Shown: positions 28,082-37,051 of the stretch, piece by piece | Position numbering within the stretch: the stretch's first letter is position 1 | Layout of the letters: each line of letters begins with the position of its first letter | Assembly (NCBI RefSeq): GCF_023701525.1 | Contig: NZ_JAMQAW010000040.1 | Location: 1-64,000 of the forward strand | Reading direction: 5' to 3' | DNA from: Streptomyces albipurpureus | Lineage (GTDB): Bacteria > Actinomycetota > Actinomycetes > Streptomycetales > Streptomycetaceae | DNA: 64,000 nt | Notes under the pieces: model-generated | What the model saw: the letters and a program-made list of their open reading frames with translations, nothing else | What the model was told of the DNA's origin: nothing | Databases searched by the model: none | Position numbers and translations under genes: made by a program

Positions 28082-28699
28082 TCAGCTCTGGTTGAAGAAT
28101 CCGCCCTCTGCGATACGGGCCTTGTCCTCCGCCGTGACATCGACGTTAGCAGGCGACAACAGGAACACCTTCTGTGTCACCCGCTCAATGCTGCCATGCA
28201 AACCGAAGACAAGTCCCGCGGCAAAGTCGACAAGTCGCTTTGCATCGGTGTCGTCCATCTCGGTGAGATTCATGATCACCGGAGTGCCCTCGCGGAAGTG
28301 TTCCCCGATGGTACGGGCCTCGTTGTAGGTCCGCGGGTGCAACGTGGTGATGCGGTAGGGCTCCCTCTCGGACACAACCTTGGGCATGATCACCGGCGCG
28401 TTCTTCTCCAGGCTCGGACGTTCAGGTGTGATAGACGCCACGGGGGCAATTCGCGCTGGACGTCCGCTTTCTGCGGATAGCGCAGCGGGTCGAGACAGCG
28501 GCTCGCGGGGTGCCGGAGGCTGCATCGCTCGGACCGGTTCGTCGCGTTCGACCGGGTGCGCGGGCTGATGCCGCCGGTGCTCCCGCTCGGGCTCCGGCTC
28601 GGGTTCGAAGTCGTCGTCGGGATCAAAACCCCTGCCGTCATACCCATCGTCCTCCACGAGGCCGAGGTAGACCGCCATCTTGCGCATCGCGCCGGCCAT
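28082..28699 (-). CDS. sepF: Cell division protein SepF
   Basis: 205 aa. The N-terminal amphipathic membrane anchor (MAGAMRKMAVYLGLVEDD) and an acidic/proline-rich linker (about 20-105) precede the conserved beta-rich SepF domain (PYRITTLHPRTYNEARTIGEHFREGTPVIMNLTEMDDTDAKRLVDFAAGLVFGLHGSIERVTQKVFLLSP). SepF anchors FtsZ polymers to the membrane and is the main early Z-ring anchor in actinobacteria, which lack FtsA. GGAGG lies 9 bp before the ATG. It is cotranscribed downstream of yggS; YggT and DivIVA follow. Confidence 0.96.
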   Translation of the reverse strand: MAGAMRKMAVYLGLVEDDGYDGRGFDPDDDFEPEPEPEREHRRHQPAHPVERDEPVRAMQPPAPREPLSRPAALSAESGRPARIAPVASITPERPSLEKNAPVIMPKVVSEREPYRITTLHPRTYNEARTIGEHFREGTPVIMNLTEMDDTDAKRLVDFAAGLVFGLHGSIERVTQKVFLLSPANVDVTAEDKARIAEGGFFNQS

Positions 28700-28840
28700 G
28701 CTCTGAGTCCTCCGCTCTGTGGTGGATCGCCCTAGTCACGAATGTCTCAGTGTCACCAAGTGCCCGCGATCCACTGGGCCTGCCCGCCTTACTGCGGGAA
28801 TGACCATATTGTCTGCTGTGGTCCGACTTGCTTGGCGACG

Positions 28841-29560
28841 TTACCCGAGCCGAGGACGGACTCCGAGTACCGAGGTGCCGACGCGTACATGTGTCGCTCC
28901 GGCCGCCACGGCGTCTTCGAGGTCCGCACTCATCCCTGCTGACACCATGTTCGCAGCCGGATGCCCGACGCGCATGCTGGATGCGAATTCCATCAGCCTC
29001 TCGAACGCCGCCCGTTGCCGTCCCGCGTAGGGCCCAGCGAGTGGCGCGACGGTCATCAGGCCATCGAGCCTCAGCCCTGGCGCACCGTCAACCGCGCTCG
29101 CCAATTGTTCGATTCCGTCGGCGGCGATACCCCCTCGGTCGCCCCGCGCACCTTCCTCGGCGTCCAGCGCGATCTGAATCAGACAGCCGATCTCCCGACC
29201 GTCGCGGACCGCCGCGGCCGAGAGGGAGGTGACCAATTTGACCCGGTCCACCGATTGCACCACATCGGCATAACTCACAACGGAACGGACCTTATTGGTC
29301 TGCAATTGTCCGACAAAGTGCCATGTGAGGTTCAGATCGGCGCAGGCCGCCGCCTTAGGCGCGGCTTCCTGATCGCGATTCTCGGCCACATGACGCACAC
29401 CCAGCTCATGAAGGAGTCGTACATCACTGGCGGGATAGGTCTTGGTGACGACGATCAGCGTCACCTCTTCCCGCTTTCGCCCCGCGGCGGCGCAGGCAGA
29501 GGCGATACGTTCCTCCACCATGTTCAGATTGCCGGCGAGTTCGATTCGACGATCCGTCAT
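28841..29560 (-). CDS. YggS-type PLP homeostasis protein
   Basis: A 239-aa pyridoxal-5'-phosphate-binding protein of the YggS/PROSC (COG0325) family, with an alanine-racemase-like TIM barrel. The PLP lysine is in LIVVTKTYPASDVRLL. Further motifs are HFVGQLQTNKVRSV and LRLDGLMTVAPLAG, and the phosphate-binding C-terminal part has SAGMSADLEDAVAAGATHVRVGTSVLG. It buffers PLP and has no known catalytic activity. Its ATG overlaps the pgeF stop by 4 bp (ATGA). Confidence 0.96.
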   Translation of the reverse strand: MTDRRIELAGNLNMVEERIASACAAAGRKREEVTLIVVTKTYPASDVRLLHELGVRHVAENRDQEAAPKAAACADLNLTWHFVGQLQTNKVRSVVSYADVVQSVDRVKLVTSLSAAAVRDGREIGCLIQIALDAEEGARGDRGGIAADGIEQLASAVDGAPGLRLDGLMTVAPLAGPYAGRQRAAFERLMEFASSMRVGHPAANMVSAGMSADLEDAVAAGATHVRVGTSVLGVRPRLG

Positions 29561-30336
29561 GCTGCGGTCTCTCCTGCGGGGGAGCCGGAATCCGTCCCCA
29601 CGGAGAGCGGTGCCAGCCAGATGTATCCGGCCAGCCGTCCGGTGGTGCGGTCACGGCGATATGAGTAGTGGTCTGGCGATTCCCGTGTGCAGACCCCGGA
29701 TGCCTGGAGGTCCCGCACACCGAGCGCCTGGAGCTGGGCGTGGACCGCGGCCGTGACATCGACGGCCGGGGTGCCCCAACTGGTCTGTGCCCAAGCGGCG
29801 GGTTCGACCGCCGCCACATCGGCCCGCATCTCTTCCGGGACCTCGTAGCAGTGCCCGCAGACCGCGGGTCCGGTGCGGGCGACGATCCGCTCGGGCTCCG
29901 CACCCAGCGCCATCATCGACTTGACCGTCTGGGGCACGATGCCGGCGACCATTCCCGGTCGTCCGGCGTGCGCGGCGGCCACCACCCCGGCGACCGGATC
30001 GGCCAGCAGTACGGGGGTGCAGTCGGCGGTGAGCACGGCGAGGGCGAGTCCACGGCGGTTGGTGACCAGCGCGTCGACCTCGGGCACCCGCCCCTCGCCC
30101 CACGGCTGGTCGACCTGGGCGACTTCCTTGCCGTGCACCTGGTTCATCCAGACGACCCGGTCCGGGTCAAGGCCCAGATTCCCGGCCGCGATGGCCCGGT
30201 TGGCCCGTACGGCGGCGGGGTCGTCACCGACCGCGCCGCCGAGATTGAGCTGTTCGTACGGAACGGCGCTCACCCCGCCCCACTTGTCAGTGAAGGCGAA
30301 GTGCGCGCCGCTCGCGTCTATTGCGTCGTACTTCAC
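29557..30336 (-). CDS. pgeF: PgeF/YfiH laccase-domain peptidoglycan editing protein
   Basis: 259 aa of the YfiH/DUF152 family, purine nucleoside phosphorylase/laccase-like. Metal-binding motifs are MNQVHGKEV, LTADCTPVLLAD and AAHAGRPGMVAGIV; TGPAVCGHCYEVP and VCTRESPDHYSYRRD complete the family signature. In E. coli PgeF prevents misincorporation of serine into peptidoglycan precursors, which suits its place between ftsZ and yggS. The GTG start overlaps the ftsZ stop by 4 bp (GTGA). Confidence 0.94.
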   Translation of the reverse strand: MKYDAIDASGAHFAFTDKWGGVSAVPYEQLNLGGAVGDDPAAVRANRAIAAGNLGLDPDRVVWMNQVHGKEVAQVDQPWGEGRVPEVDALVTNRRGLALAVLTADCTPVLLADPVAGVVAAAHAGRPGMVAGIVPQTVKSMMALGAEPERIVARTGPAVCGHCYEVPEEMRADVAAVEPAAWAQTSWGTPAVDVTAAVHAQLQALGVRDLQASGVCTRESPDHYSYRRDRTTGRLAGYIWLAPLSVGTDSGSPAGETAA

Positions 30337-31547
30337 GGCCCCTTCAAAAAGTCGGGGACGTCCAGCTCCTCAACGGCGGGAGCGTCCCCGTAGGAGCGGG
30401 CCGAACTCGTCGGCGTGAGCCAGGTCGAGTCGTCCTCGGGGACCGCGACGGGCTCAGGCGCGGGCTTGGGGTGGACCTTGCCCAGGCCGGACGGCGGACG
30501 AACCTCTTCCCGAGGCGCGTTGGATGTGCGGCTGTCGGGAATCGTGGAGCCAGTCGTACCGCCGCCGACGACCTTGACCCGGTCTCGGGGACTCGGCGGC
30601 TGGCCTCCGTCAAAACCCGCTGCGATCACCGTGACCCGGACTTCATCGCCCAGTGCGTCATCGATGACCGCACCGAAGATGATGTTGGCCTCGGGGTGCG
30701 CGGCCTCGCTCACCAGCTGCGCGGCCTCGTTGATCTCGAAGAGACCGAGGTCCGAGCCACCGGAGATGGAGAGCAGGACACCGCGGGCACCGTCGATGGA
30801 CGCTTCGAGGAGCGGCGACGAGATCGCCATCTCCGCCGCGGCCACCGCGCGGTCGTCGCCACGGGCCGATCCGATGCCCATGAGGGCAGATCCGGCCTCG
30901 GACATCACGGACTTGACGTCGGCGAAGTCGAGGTTGATCAGACCGGGAGTGGTGATCAGGTCGGTGATGCCCTGAACGCCGGAGAGCAGTACCTGGTCCG
31001 CGGACTTGAATGCGTCCAGAACGCTCACCTGGCGGTCCGAGATGGACAGCAGCCGGTCGTTCGGGATGACGATGAGGGTGTCGACCTCTTCGCGGAGCTC
31101 GGCGATGCCGTCCTCCGCCTGGTTGGCCCTGCGCCGGCCCTCAAAGGTGAAGGGTCGGGTGACCACACCGATGGTGAGGGCTCCCAGGGAGCGGGCGATG
31201 TTGGCCACGACGGGTGCGCCGCCGGTGCCGGTGCCGCCGCCTTCACCCGCGGTGACGAAGACCATGTCGGCCCCCTTGAGGACCTCCTCGATCTCCTCAC
31301 GGTGGTCCTCTGCCGCCTTACGACCGACCGCCGGGTTGGCGCCGGCGCCGAGGCCCCGGGTGAGTTCGCGACCGACGTCAAGCTTGACGTCGGCGTCGCT
31401 CATCAACAGCGCCTGCGCGTCAGTGTTGATGGCGATGAACTCGACGCCCTTGAGACCGACCTCGATCATTCGGTTGATGGCATTGACACCACCGCCGCCG
31501 ACACCGATGACCTTGATGACTGCGAGGTAGTTCTGCGGTGCTGCCAC
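30333..31547 (-). CDS. ftsZ: Cell division GTPase FtsZ
   Basis: 404 aa. The tubulin-like GTPase domain contains the nucleotide-binding GVGGGGVNAINRM, the signature GGGTGTG (103-109) and the T7 synergy loop NLDFADVKSVM. A C-terminal linker of about 80 residues leads to the conserved peptide LDVPDFLKGP, which binds SepF. GTG start with AGAGG at good spacing. FtsZ forms vegetative cross-walls and the ladders of septa in sporulating aerial hyphae. Its own control region lies between it and ftsQ (275 bp). A 4-bp overlap couples it to pgeF. Confidence 0.99.
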   Translation of the reverse strand: MAAPQNYLAVIKVIGVGGGGVNAINRMIEVGLKGVEFIAINTDAQALLMSDADVKLDVGRELTRGLGAGANPAVGRKAAEDHREEIEEVLKGADMVFVTAGEGGGTGTGGAPVVANIARSLGALTIGVVTRPFTFEGRRRANQAEDGIAELREEVDTLIVIPNDRLLSISDRQVSVLDAFKSADQVLLSGVQGITDLITTPGLINLDFADVKSVMSEAGSALMGIGSARGDDRAVAAAEMAISSPLLEASIDGARGVLLSISGGSDLGLFEINEAAQLVSEAAHPEANIIFGAVIDDALGDEVRVTVIAAGFDGGQPPSPRDRVKVVGGGTTGSTIPDSRTSNAPREEVRPPSGLGKVHPKPAPEPVAVPEDDSTWLTPTSSARSYGDAPAVEELDVPDFLKGP

Positions 31548-31641
31548 GTCGAAGGCCTCTCGCCTCGATTACGTGTCGCCACCGCGCGGTTCACGCGCTG
31601 CGACGACGGATGCCGAAGGGACGGTCCGAAACGCCGACCCA

Positions 31642-31666
31642 AACCCTAACGTTGAAGTTTAGGGTT
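31642..31666. promoter_or_regulatory. Inverted repeat upstream of ftsZ
   Basis: AACCCTAA (31642-31649) and TTAGGGTT (31659-31666) are perfect 8-bp arms around a 9-nt AT-richer centre, about 95 bp before the ftsZ start. The position is within the ftsZ control region, where several promoters including a sporulation-specific one are known in S. coelicolor. It may be a regulator site or an RNA hairpin in the leader. Confidence 0.5.
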
Positions 31667-31704
31667 ACCAGTGTGACTGTTCGTTGGACTCTTCCGAACA
31701 GGAC

Positions 31705-31732
31705 ACTAAGTCGACAAGCGGCGCACGTTCAA
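31705..31732 (-). promoter_or_regulatory. Candidate ftsZ promoter
   Basis: On the minus strand TTGAAC (31732-31727) and CTTAGT (31710-31705) are separated by 16 bp. The -35 fits well and the -10 is weak. Transcription from here would include the AACCCTAA/TTAGGGTT repeat in the leader. Confidence 0.35.
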
Positions 31733-31822
31733 TGAACACGCCGAACCTCCCGTTTTTCTTTTCACCCTATGTGATCAGCCGTCGCGGTGACCAGCCAGGG
31801 TGCTCAGGAGCTCATTTGTGCG

Positions 31823-32638
31823 TCAACTCCCTGATGAAGCGGGCGCAATGGGAGAGCTCACATCGAATCGCCGCGCCTTGGGAGCGGCTTTCAACAGCGC
31901 TGCGAGGGCGCGGGCTTTCGCCTCACCCTCCTCCGGACTCCCCCAGACCACAACCCGACCGTCACCCAACTCAAGAGACATGTCGTCATATGAACGGACA
32001 ACAACACTACGAGTGTTCTGTGCGACTTTCTCAGGGAGTTGACCGGTGAGGAGCACCGCCTCGGCAATCAGCCGGTCGGTGGGGAACCTCCGCAGACTGG
32101 GCGCTTGCTCGGTCGACAGTTTGAGGAGTGGAACAGCCTTGGGAGCCTTGTCCACGGTCGCGAACCGTACACCCCCGGCGTCCACTTCAACGAACTGTTC
32201 CCCCTTGGGAAGCAGCAGGACAGGTTTGCGCTCAGTGACTGCAAGGGTAATCCCGTGCGGCCAGGACCGAGACACTTCTACCGAATCGATCCGGGGAATC
32301 CGCTCCCGCAGCCGGGCCTCAATACTGTCCGTATCGAGGGAAATCAGCGGCGCCCCCATCGGAACCGCAGCGGCTCGGACGACCTGTTCCGTCGTGAGCA
32401 CTCGGGTGCCAGTGGCCTGAACTCGTTCCACGCGCAGCCAGTCCGAGCCATACAGCAGCCAGATTCCGCCGGCGACCAGGGCGAGGGCCGCCAGTGCGAG
32501 CAACAGGACCCGGGGTGTCAGCAGCCGGCGAAGCCGGGTGGCACGGGAGTCGGGACCGTCCGGGGACGGGCCGGACGGCCGCTGCGATGACTGCGATGGA
32601 TCGCGCGCACCGCGTTCGGCGGTGGTGGGTCCGGCCAC
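31823..32638 (-). CDS. ftsQ: Cell division protein FtsQ
   Basis: 271 aa. A short Arg/Pro/Ser-rich cytoplasmic segment (about 50 aa) and one transmembrane helix (LLLALAALALVAGGIWLLYG) precede the extracytoplasmic POTRA domain (LRVERVQATGTRVLTTEQVVRAA) and the beta domain (VERKPVLLLPKGEQFVEVD region). FtsQ bridges the FtsL/FtsB and FtsW/FtsI complexes at the septum; in Streptomyces it is needed for efficient sporulation septation rather than viability. GTG 32638 has AGGAG at proper spacing; the upstream in-frame part overlaps the murG end and is rejected. Confidence 0.96.
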   Translation of the reverse strand: MAGPTTAERGARDPSQSSQRPSGPSPDGPDSRATRLRRLLTPRVLLLALAALALVAGGIWLLYGSDWLRVERVQATGTRVLTTEQVVRAAAVPMGAPLISLDTDSIEARLRERIPRIDSVEVSRSWPHGITLAVTERKPVLLLPKGEQFVEVDAGGVRFATVDKAPKAVPLLKLSTEQAPSLRRFPTDRLIAEAVLLTGQLPEKVAQNTRSVVVRSYDDMSLELGDGRVVVWGSPEEGEAKARALAALLKAAPKARRFDVSSPIAPASSGS

Positions 32639-32690
32639 GCTCCCGGTCTCCTTCCGACTGGGGGCCCGGGTGCTCCCCGGGCCGCGCGGT

Positions 32691-33785
32691 TTACGCCTGC
32701 CGACGTGCCGCGATCGCCTCGTACACCATGCCGACGAGTAGCTCGTCAGCGTCCCTGCGACCGAATTCAGCGGCTGCACGGGACATCTCGTACAGCCGGT
32801 GCGGATCGGCCAGTACCGGAAGGACGTTGCCCTGAACCCATTGGGGGGTCAGTTCCGCGTCGTCGACGAGCATCCCGCCGCCCGCCTTCACCAGCGGCTG
32901 GGCGTTGAGCCGCTGTTCTCCGTTGCCGATGGGCAGCGGGACATAGGCGGCCGGGAGCCCGACAGCGGAGAGTTCGGCGACGGTCATCGCGCCCGCGCGG
33001 CAGAGCATCATGTCGGCCGCGGCGTACGCGAGATCCATCCGGTCCACATACGGTACCGGGATGTAGGGCGGCATTCCGGGCATGTTGTCCACATGTGGGA
33101 GTTCATTCTTCGGACCGACCGCATGGAGGATCTGGATTCCGGAGCGTTGAAGCACCGGAGCCACCTGCTGGATGACCTCATTGAGCCGGCGCGCGCCCTG
33201 GGAGCCGCCGGAGACCAGCAGCGTGGGCAGATTGGGATCGAGTCCAAAGGCCTCGCGCGCCTCGGGACGGACCCGGGCACGATCGAGCGTGGCGATGGAG
33301 TAGCGCAGCGGGATCCCGATGTAGCGGGCGTTGCGCAGCTTGCTGTCGGGGGTGGCGACGGCCACCCCGGCGGCGTAGCGCGAGCCGATCTTATTGGCCA
33401 GTCCGGGGCGGGCGTTGGCCTCGTGGACGACGATCGGCACCCCGCGGCGCTTGGCCGCGAGATAGCCGGGCAGCGCCACATATCCACCGAAACCGACCAC
33501 GCAGTCAGCCTTGGTGCGCTCCAGGATCTGCTCGGCCGCCTTGATGGTGCCGCGCAGCCGACCGGGCACTGTGATCAGTTCCGGGGTGGGCTTGCGAGGG
33601 AGGGGTACGGCGGGGATGAGCGCCAGCTCGTACCCGCGCTCGGGAACGAGTCTGGTTTCCAGTCCGCGCTCGGTACCGAGGGCCGTGATCCCCACGGATG
33701 GGTCCTGCCTGCGCAGGGCATCCGCGAGGGCGAGCGCGGGCTCGATGTGGCCGGCGGTTCCGCCACCGGCGAGTACGACATGCAC
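32691..33785 (-). CDS. murG: MurG GlcNAc transferase
   Basis: 364 aa. Transfers GlcNAc from UDP-GlcNAc to lipid I, giving lipid II, at the inner face of the membrane. The glycosyltransferase family 28 N-terminal loop is GGGTAGHIEPALALADAL (7-24) and the second glycine-rich loop is LLVSGGSQGARRLNEVI; the acceptor region GFGGYVALPG and the UDP-sugar loop CRAGAMTVAELSAVGLPAAYVPLP are conserved. ATG start, 6 bp after ftsW. Followed by ftsQ after 52 bp. murC, often next in other dcw clusters, is absent here. Confidence 0.98.
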   Translation of the reverse strand: MHVVLAGGGTAGHIEPALALADALRRQDPSVGITALGTERGLETRLVPERGYELALIPAVPLPRKPTPELITVPGRLRGTIKAAEQILERTKADCVVGFGGYVALPGYLAAKRRGVPIVVHEANARPGLANKIGSRYAAGVAVATPDSKLRNARYIGIPLRYSIATLDRARVRPEAREAFGLDPNLPTLLVSGGSQGARRLNEVIQQVAPVLQRSGIQILHAVGPKNELPHVDNMPGMPPYIPVPYVDRMDLAYAAADMMLCRAGAMTVAELSAVGLPAAYVPLPIGNGEQRLNAQPLVKAGGGMLVDDAELTPQWVQGNVLPVLADPHRLYEMSRAAAEFGRRDADELLVGMVYEAIAARRQA

Positions 33786-33791
33786 CGAAAT

Positions 33792-35468
33792 TCACCGCTC
33801 TCCGGACGGACGCTTCTTGACGCGCCGTCTCATCGTCTTCCATCTCACCCCTGGCCTCCGCACGGCCAGGGCTGCTTTCGCGGCCGGGTCCTCCCGCGCA
33901 AACGCAATCAGCAGCCCGATAGCGAACATGGACGGCAGCAGGGCTGACCCTCCGTAGGAGAACAGCGGTAGGGGGACTCCGGCAATCGGTAGCAGCCCGA
34001 GCACCGCACCGATGTTGACCATGGCTTGCGCCATGATCCAGGTGGTCACACCTCCCGCCGCGTACCTCACGAAGGGGTCCTCCGTGCGTCCGGCCACGCG
34101 GATACCCGCATAGCCTAGAGCCGCGAAGAGGGCGAGCACCGACAGCGTCCCCGCCAGGCCCAACTCCTCTCCCGTGATCGCGAAGATGAAGTCTGTGTGG
34201 GCTTCTGGGAGTTGCCCCCATTTTTCCATACCCGCGCCCAGGCCCGAACCGAACCATCCACCGGAGGCGAGGGCGTAGATTCCGTGGACGGCCTGCCAGC
34301 ACTCGCCGGCGGGGCCGAGATCGTTGGCGCCGATGCACTCCAGGCGTGCCATGCGGTTCTTGCTCGTCTTGATAAACATGAAACCGACGAAAGCGGCGAT
34401 ACCGAGGACACCGGCGAAGAGCCGGGTGGGCGCGCCGGCGAGCCAGAGCAGGCCGAAGAGGATGGCGGTGAGGATGATGGAGGTACCCATGTCGCCGCCG
34501 AGCATGATCAGGCCGAGCAGCATGAAGGCGACCGGGACGAGCGGGACCAGCATGTGCTTCCACTGGTTGAGAAGCCGCTTGTCCTGCTTGCGGGCGAGCA
34601 GGTCGGCGCCCCACAGAATGAGGGCGAGCTTGCCGAACTCACTGGGCTGGAGCTGGAAGGGGCCGCCGATGGAGAGCCAGTTCTGGTTGCCCTTGACGGA
34701 CTGCCCTATCCCCGGGATCTGTACCAGGACCATCAGGAAGACCGCGCCCACCAGGAGCGGATAGGCGAGCGCACGGTGCAGGCGTGAGGGCATCCGGGAG
34801 GCGAACAGCAGCAGTCCGGTGCCGATGGCCGCGGCGAGGAACTGCTTGCGGAAGAAGTAGGACGCCGGCAGGTCGTATGTCAGCGCCGTGATCATCGAGG
34901 CGGAGAAGACCATCACCAGACCGAGCACCGTGATCAGCAGGCTGCTGCCGAGGATCACGTAGTACGCGGTGAGGGGCCGGTCCCAGGCTCTGCGGACGCG
35001 CTCGTAGAGTCGGCGCGCGCCGCTGCCGCGGGGCGGTCGAGGGGCGCTGGGTTGGCGGGTGCGGCTCCGCGCGGCGGGTCCGCGGCTGCTGGCGGTCCCA
35101 CTGCGCAGTGCCAGACCGGGAATCATCCCCGCGCCGCGGTCCTGGGCGATACCGGCGATGGCGGGCGAAGGCACCAGCGCACCGGCAGCCGCACACAGCC
35201 CGTCGCCGAGTGCGTGGGCGCGCTCACGAAGGCTCCGGGCCAGGGCGGCGAGCCCCGGGGTACTGGTGAGTGACGGGGAACCTGTTCCAGCCACCTGTGG
35301 CGGCGCGACCGGACCGTTGGTGAGTCCGGAGGGAACAGGGTCGGCCGTGCTGGCCGTGCCGTGCGCGGAGGCCGTCTCGTCACCGACCGTGTCGGGTCGC
35401 TCGGCCGCCCGTGCGGATGCCCACCGACCGCTGTGCGCGGTGGCGGGCTCGATGTCATCAGCCGGCAT
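33792..35468 (-). CDS. ftsW: Septal SEDS glycosyltransferase FtsW
   Basis: 558 aa with ten predicted transmembrane helices. Polymerises lipid II at the septum together with FtsI. SEDS motifs include GNQNWLSIGGPFQLQPSEFGKLALI, LIMLGGDMGTSIIL, EAHTDFIFAITGEELGLAG and FSYGGSALL. A disordered Ser/Ala/Pro-rich N-terminal extension of about 165 residues precedes the first helix (AYYVILGSSLLITVLG); most bacterial FtsW proteins lack it. ATG 35468 with GGAGG is chosen; a still longer frame to 35543 is not supported. It lies 89 bp from murD and 6 bp from murG. Confidence 0.96.
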   Translation of the reverse strand: MPADDIEPATAHSGRWASARAAERPDTVGDETASAHGTASTADPVPSGLTNGPVAPPQVAGTGSPSLTSTPGLAALARSLRERAHALGDGLCAAAGALVPSPAIAGIAQDRGAGMIPGLALRSGTASSRGPAARSRTRQPSAPRPPRGSGARRLYERVRRAWDRPLTAYYVILGSSLLITVLGLVMVFSASMITALTYDLPASYFFRKQFLAAAIGTGLLLFASRMPSRLHRALAYPLLVGAVFLMVLVQIPGIGQSVKGNQNWLSIGGPFQLQPSEFGKLALILWGADLLARKQDKRLLNQWKHMLVPLVPVAFMLLGLIMLGGDMGTSIILTAILFGLLWLAGAPTRLFAGVLGIAAFVGFMFIKTSKNRMARLECIGANDLGPAGECWQAVHGIYALASGGWFGSGLGAGMEKWGQLPEAHTDFIFAITGEELGLAGTLSVLALFAALGYAGIRVAGRTEDPFVRYAAGGVTTWIMAQAMVNIGAVLGLLPIAGVPLPLFSYGGSALLPSMFAIGLLIAFAREDPAAKAALAVRRPGVRWKTMRRRVKKRPSGER

Positions 35469-35557
35469 GGACGCTGTCCCCTCCAGTCGTGCCCGGCGCG
35501 CCGCCGGATACCGAAGCCTCCCCCGGTATCCGCGGTGCGGCATCGAGGTCGGGCCGG

Positions 35558-37051
35558 TCAGGCGCGCTCTGCGGCAAGGGCACGAACGGCGTCCGCGAAC
35601 GCCTCACCGCGCTTGTTGTAGTTGACGAACATGTCCATGGACGCGCAGGCCGGGGCCAGGAGAACGGTGTCCCCTGGCCTGGCCAGGCGCGCTGCTTCCT
35701 GGACCGCCGCCGACATCGCCCCAGTGTCGGTCCGGTCGAGGTTGACGACCGGGACGTGGGGCGCGTGTCGCACGAGGGCTTCTTGGATCAGCGCGCGGTC
35801 CGCGCCCATGAGGACGGCTCCACGCAGTCGCCCGGCGGACTTGGCCACCAGTTCGTCGAAGGTCGCTCCCTTGGCCAGTCCGCCCGCGATCCAGACGATC
35901 GGGTCATAGGCGGCCAGTGATGCTTCGGCGGCGTGGGTGTTGGTGGCCTTGGAGTCGTCGATGTAGGCGACTTCCGCCACGTCGGCGACCTTTTCGATGC
36001 GATGGGGATCGGGGCGAAACGCCCGCAGTCCGTCGCGTACGGCTGCCGCGGGTACGCCGAAGGCCCTGGCCAGCGCCGCCGCCGCGAGGGCATTGGCGAT
36101 GTTGTGGGGGGCCGGTGGATCGATATCGGCCACCTCCGCCAGTTCCTGGGCCTGCTTCTGCCGGTTCTCCACAAAGGCGCGGTCGACCAGGATGCCGTCG
36201 ACGACCCCCAGTTGGGAGGGGCCGGGGGCGCCGAGCGTAAAACTGATCGCCCGGCAGCCCTCCTCCACATCGGCGCCGCGGACGAGGTCCTCGGTGGCCT
36301 TGTCCGCCGCGTTGTAGACGCAGGCGACCGTGTTGCCCTCGTAGATACGGCCCTTGTCCTCGGCGTACGCCGCCAGGGAGCCGTGCCAGTCGAGGTGGTC
36401 CGGCGCCAGGTTGAGGACCGCGGCGGAGTGGGCGCGTAGCGAGGGCGCCCAGTGCAGTTGGTAGCTGGAGAGTTCCACGGCGAGTACGTCATAGGGCTCT
36501 TCGGTGTCTTCGGGACTCCCCAGGACCGCGTCGAGGAGGGAGACACCGATATTGCCGACGGCCGCCGTGCGCAGTCCTGCCGCCTCCAAGATGGCGGCGA
36601 GCATCCGTACGGTCGTGGTCTTGCCGTTGGTGCCGGTGACGGCGAGCCAGGGGGCGGCCTTTCGGCCGTTCAGGCCGCGTAGCCGCCAGGCCAGCTCCAC
36701 ATCACCCCAGATGTCCACGCCCGCCTTGGCCGCGGCCAGGAAGAGAGGCTTGTCCGGCTTCCAGCCAGGGGCGGTGACGATGAGCTCGGTGCCCTCGGGC
36801 AGGGTCGCGCCATCGCCCAGTCGGACGGTGATTCCGGTGGGCCGTCCAGGGCCGGCCTCCTGGGAGTCGCTCCGCGCCGCGGCCCACTGCTCCAGTTCTG
36901 CCGCCTGGGCCCGGGAGCGCTCGTCATCGCCGTCGTTGACGACGGTGACGACGGCGCCGAGACCGTGCAGGACCTTGGCCGCGGGAATGCCGGACACCCC
37001 GAGTCCGGCGACGGTGACCCGTCGGCCCTGCCACTGTGCCGCCGTACTCAC
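35558..37051 (-). CDS. murD: UDP-MurNAc-Ala-D-Glu ligase MurD
   Basis: 497 aa. Adds D-glutamate to UDP-MurNAc-L-Ala. The N-terminal Rossmann fold has VTVAGLGVSGIPAAKVL and the ATP P-loop is VTGTNGKTTTVRMLA. The central motifs are ELSSYQLHW and LNLAPDHLDWHG, and the C-terminal ligase domain contains HRIEKVADV and YIDDSKATNTHA. An extra loop of about 20 residues (AAARSDSQEAGPGRPTG) is a high-GC insertion. The GTG start overlaps the mraY stop by 4 bp (GTGA). Confidence 0.97.
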   Translation of the reverse strand: MSTAAQWQGRRVTVAGLGVSGIPAAKVLHGLGAVVTVVNDGDDERSRAQAAELEQWAAARSDSQEAGPGRPTGITVRLGDGATLPEGTELIVTAPGWKPDKPLFLAAAKAGVDIWGDVELAWRLRGLNGRKAAPWLAVTGTNGKTTTVRMLAAILEAAGLRTAAVGNIGVSLLDAVLGSPEDTEEPYDVLAVELSSYQLHWAPSLRAHSAAVLNLAPDHLDWHGSLAAYAEDKGRIYEGNTVACVYNAADKATEDLVRGADVEEGCRAISFTLGAPGPSQLGVVDGILVDRAFVENRQKQAQELAEVADIDPPAPHNIANALAAAALARAFGVPAAAVRDGLRAFRPDPHRIEKVADVAEVAYIDDSKATNTHAAEASLAAYDPIVWIAGGLAKGATFDELVAKSAGRLRGAVLMGADRALIQEALVRHAPHVPVVNLDRTDTGAMSAAVQEAARLARPGDTVLLAPACASMDMFVNYNKRGEAFADAVRALAAERA

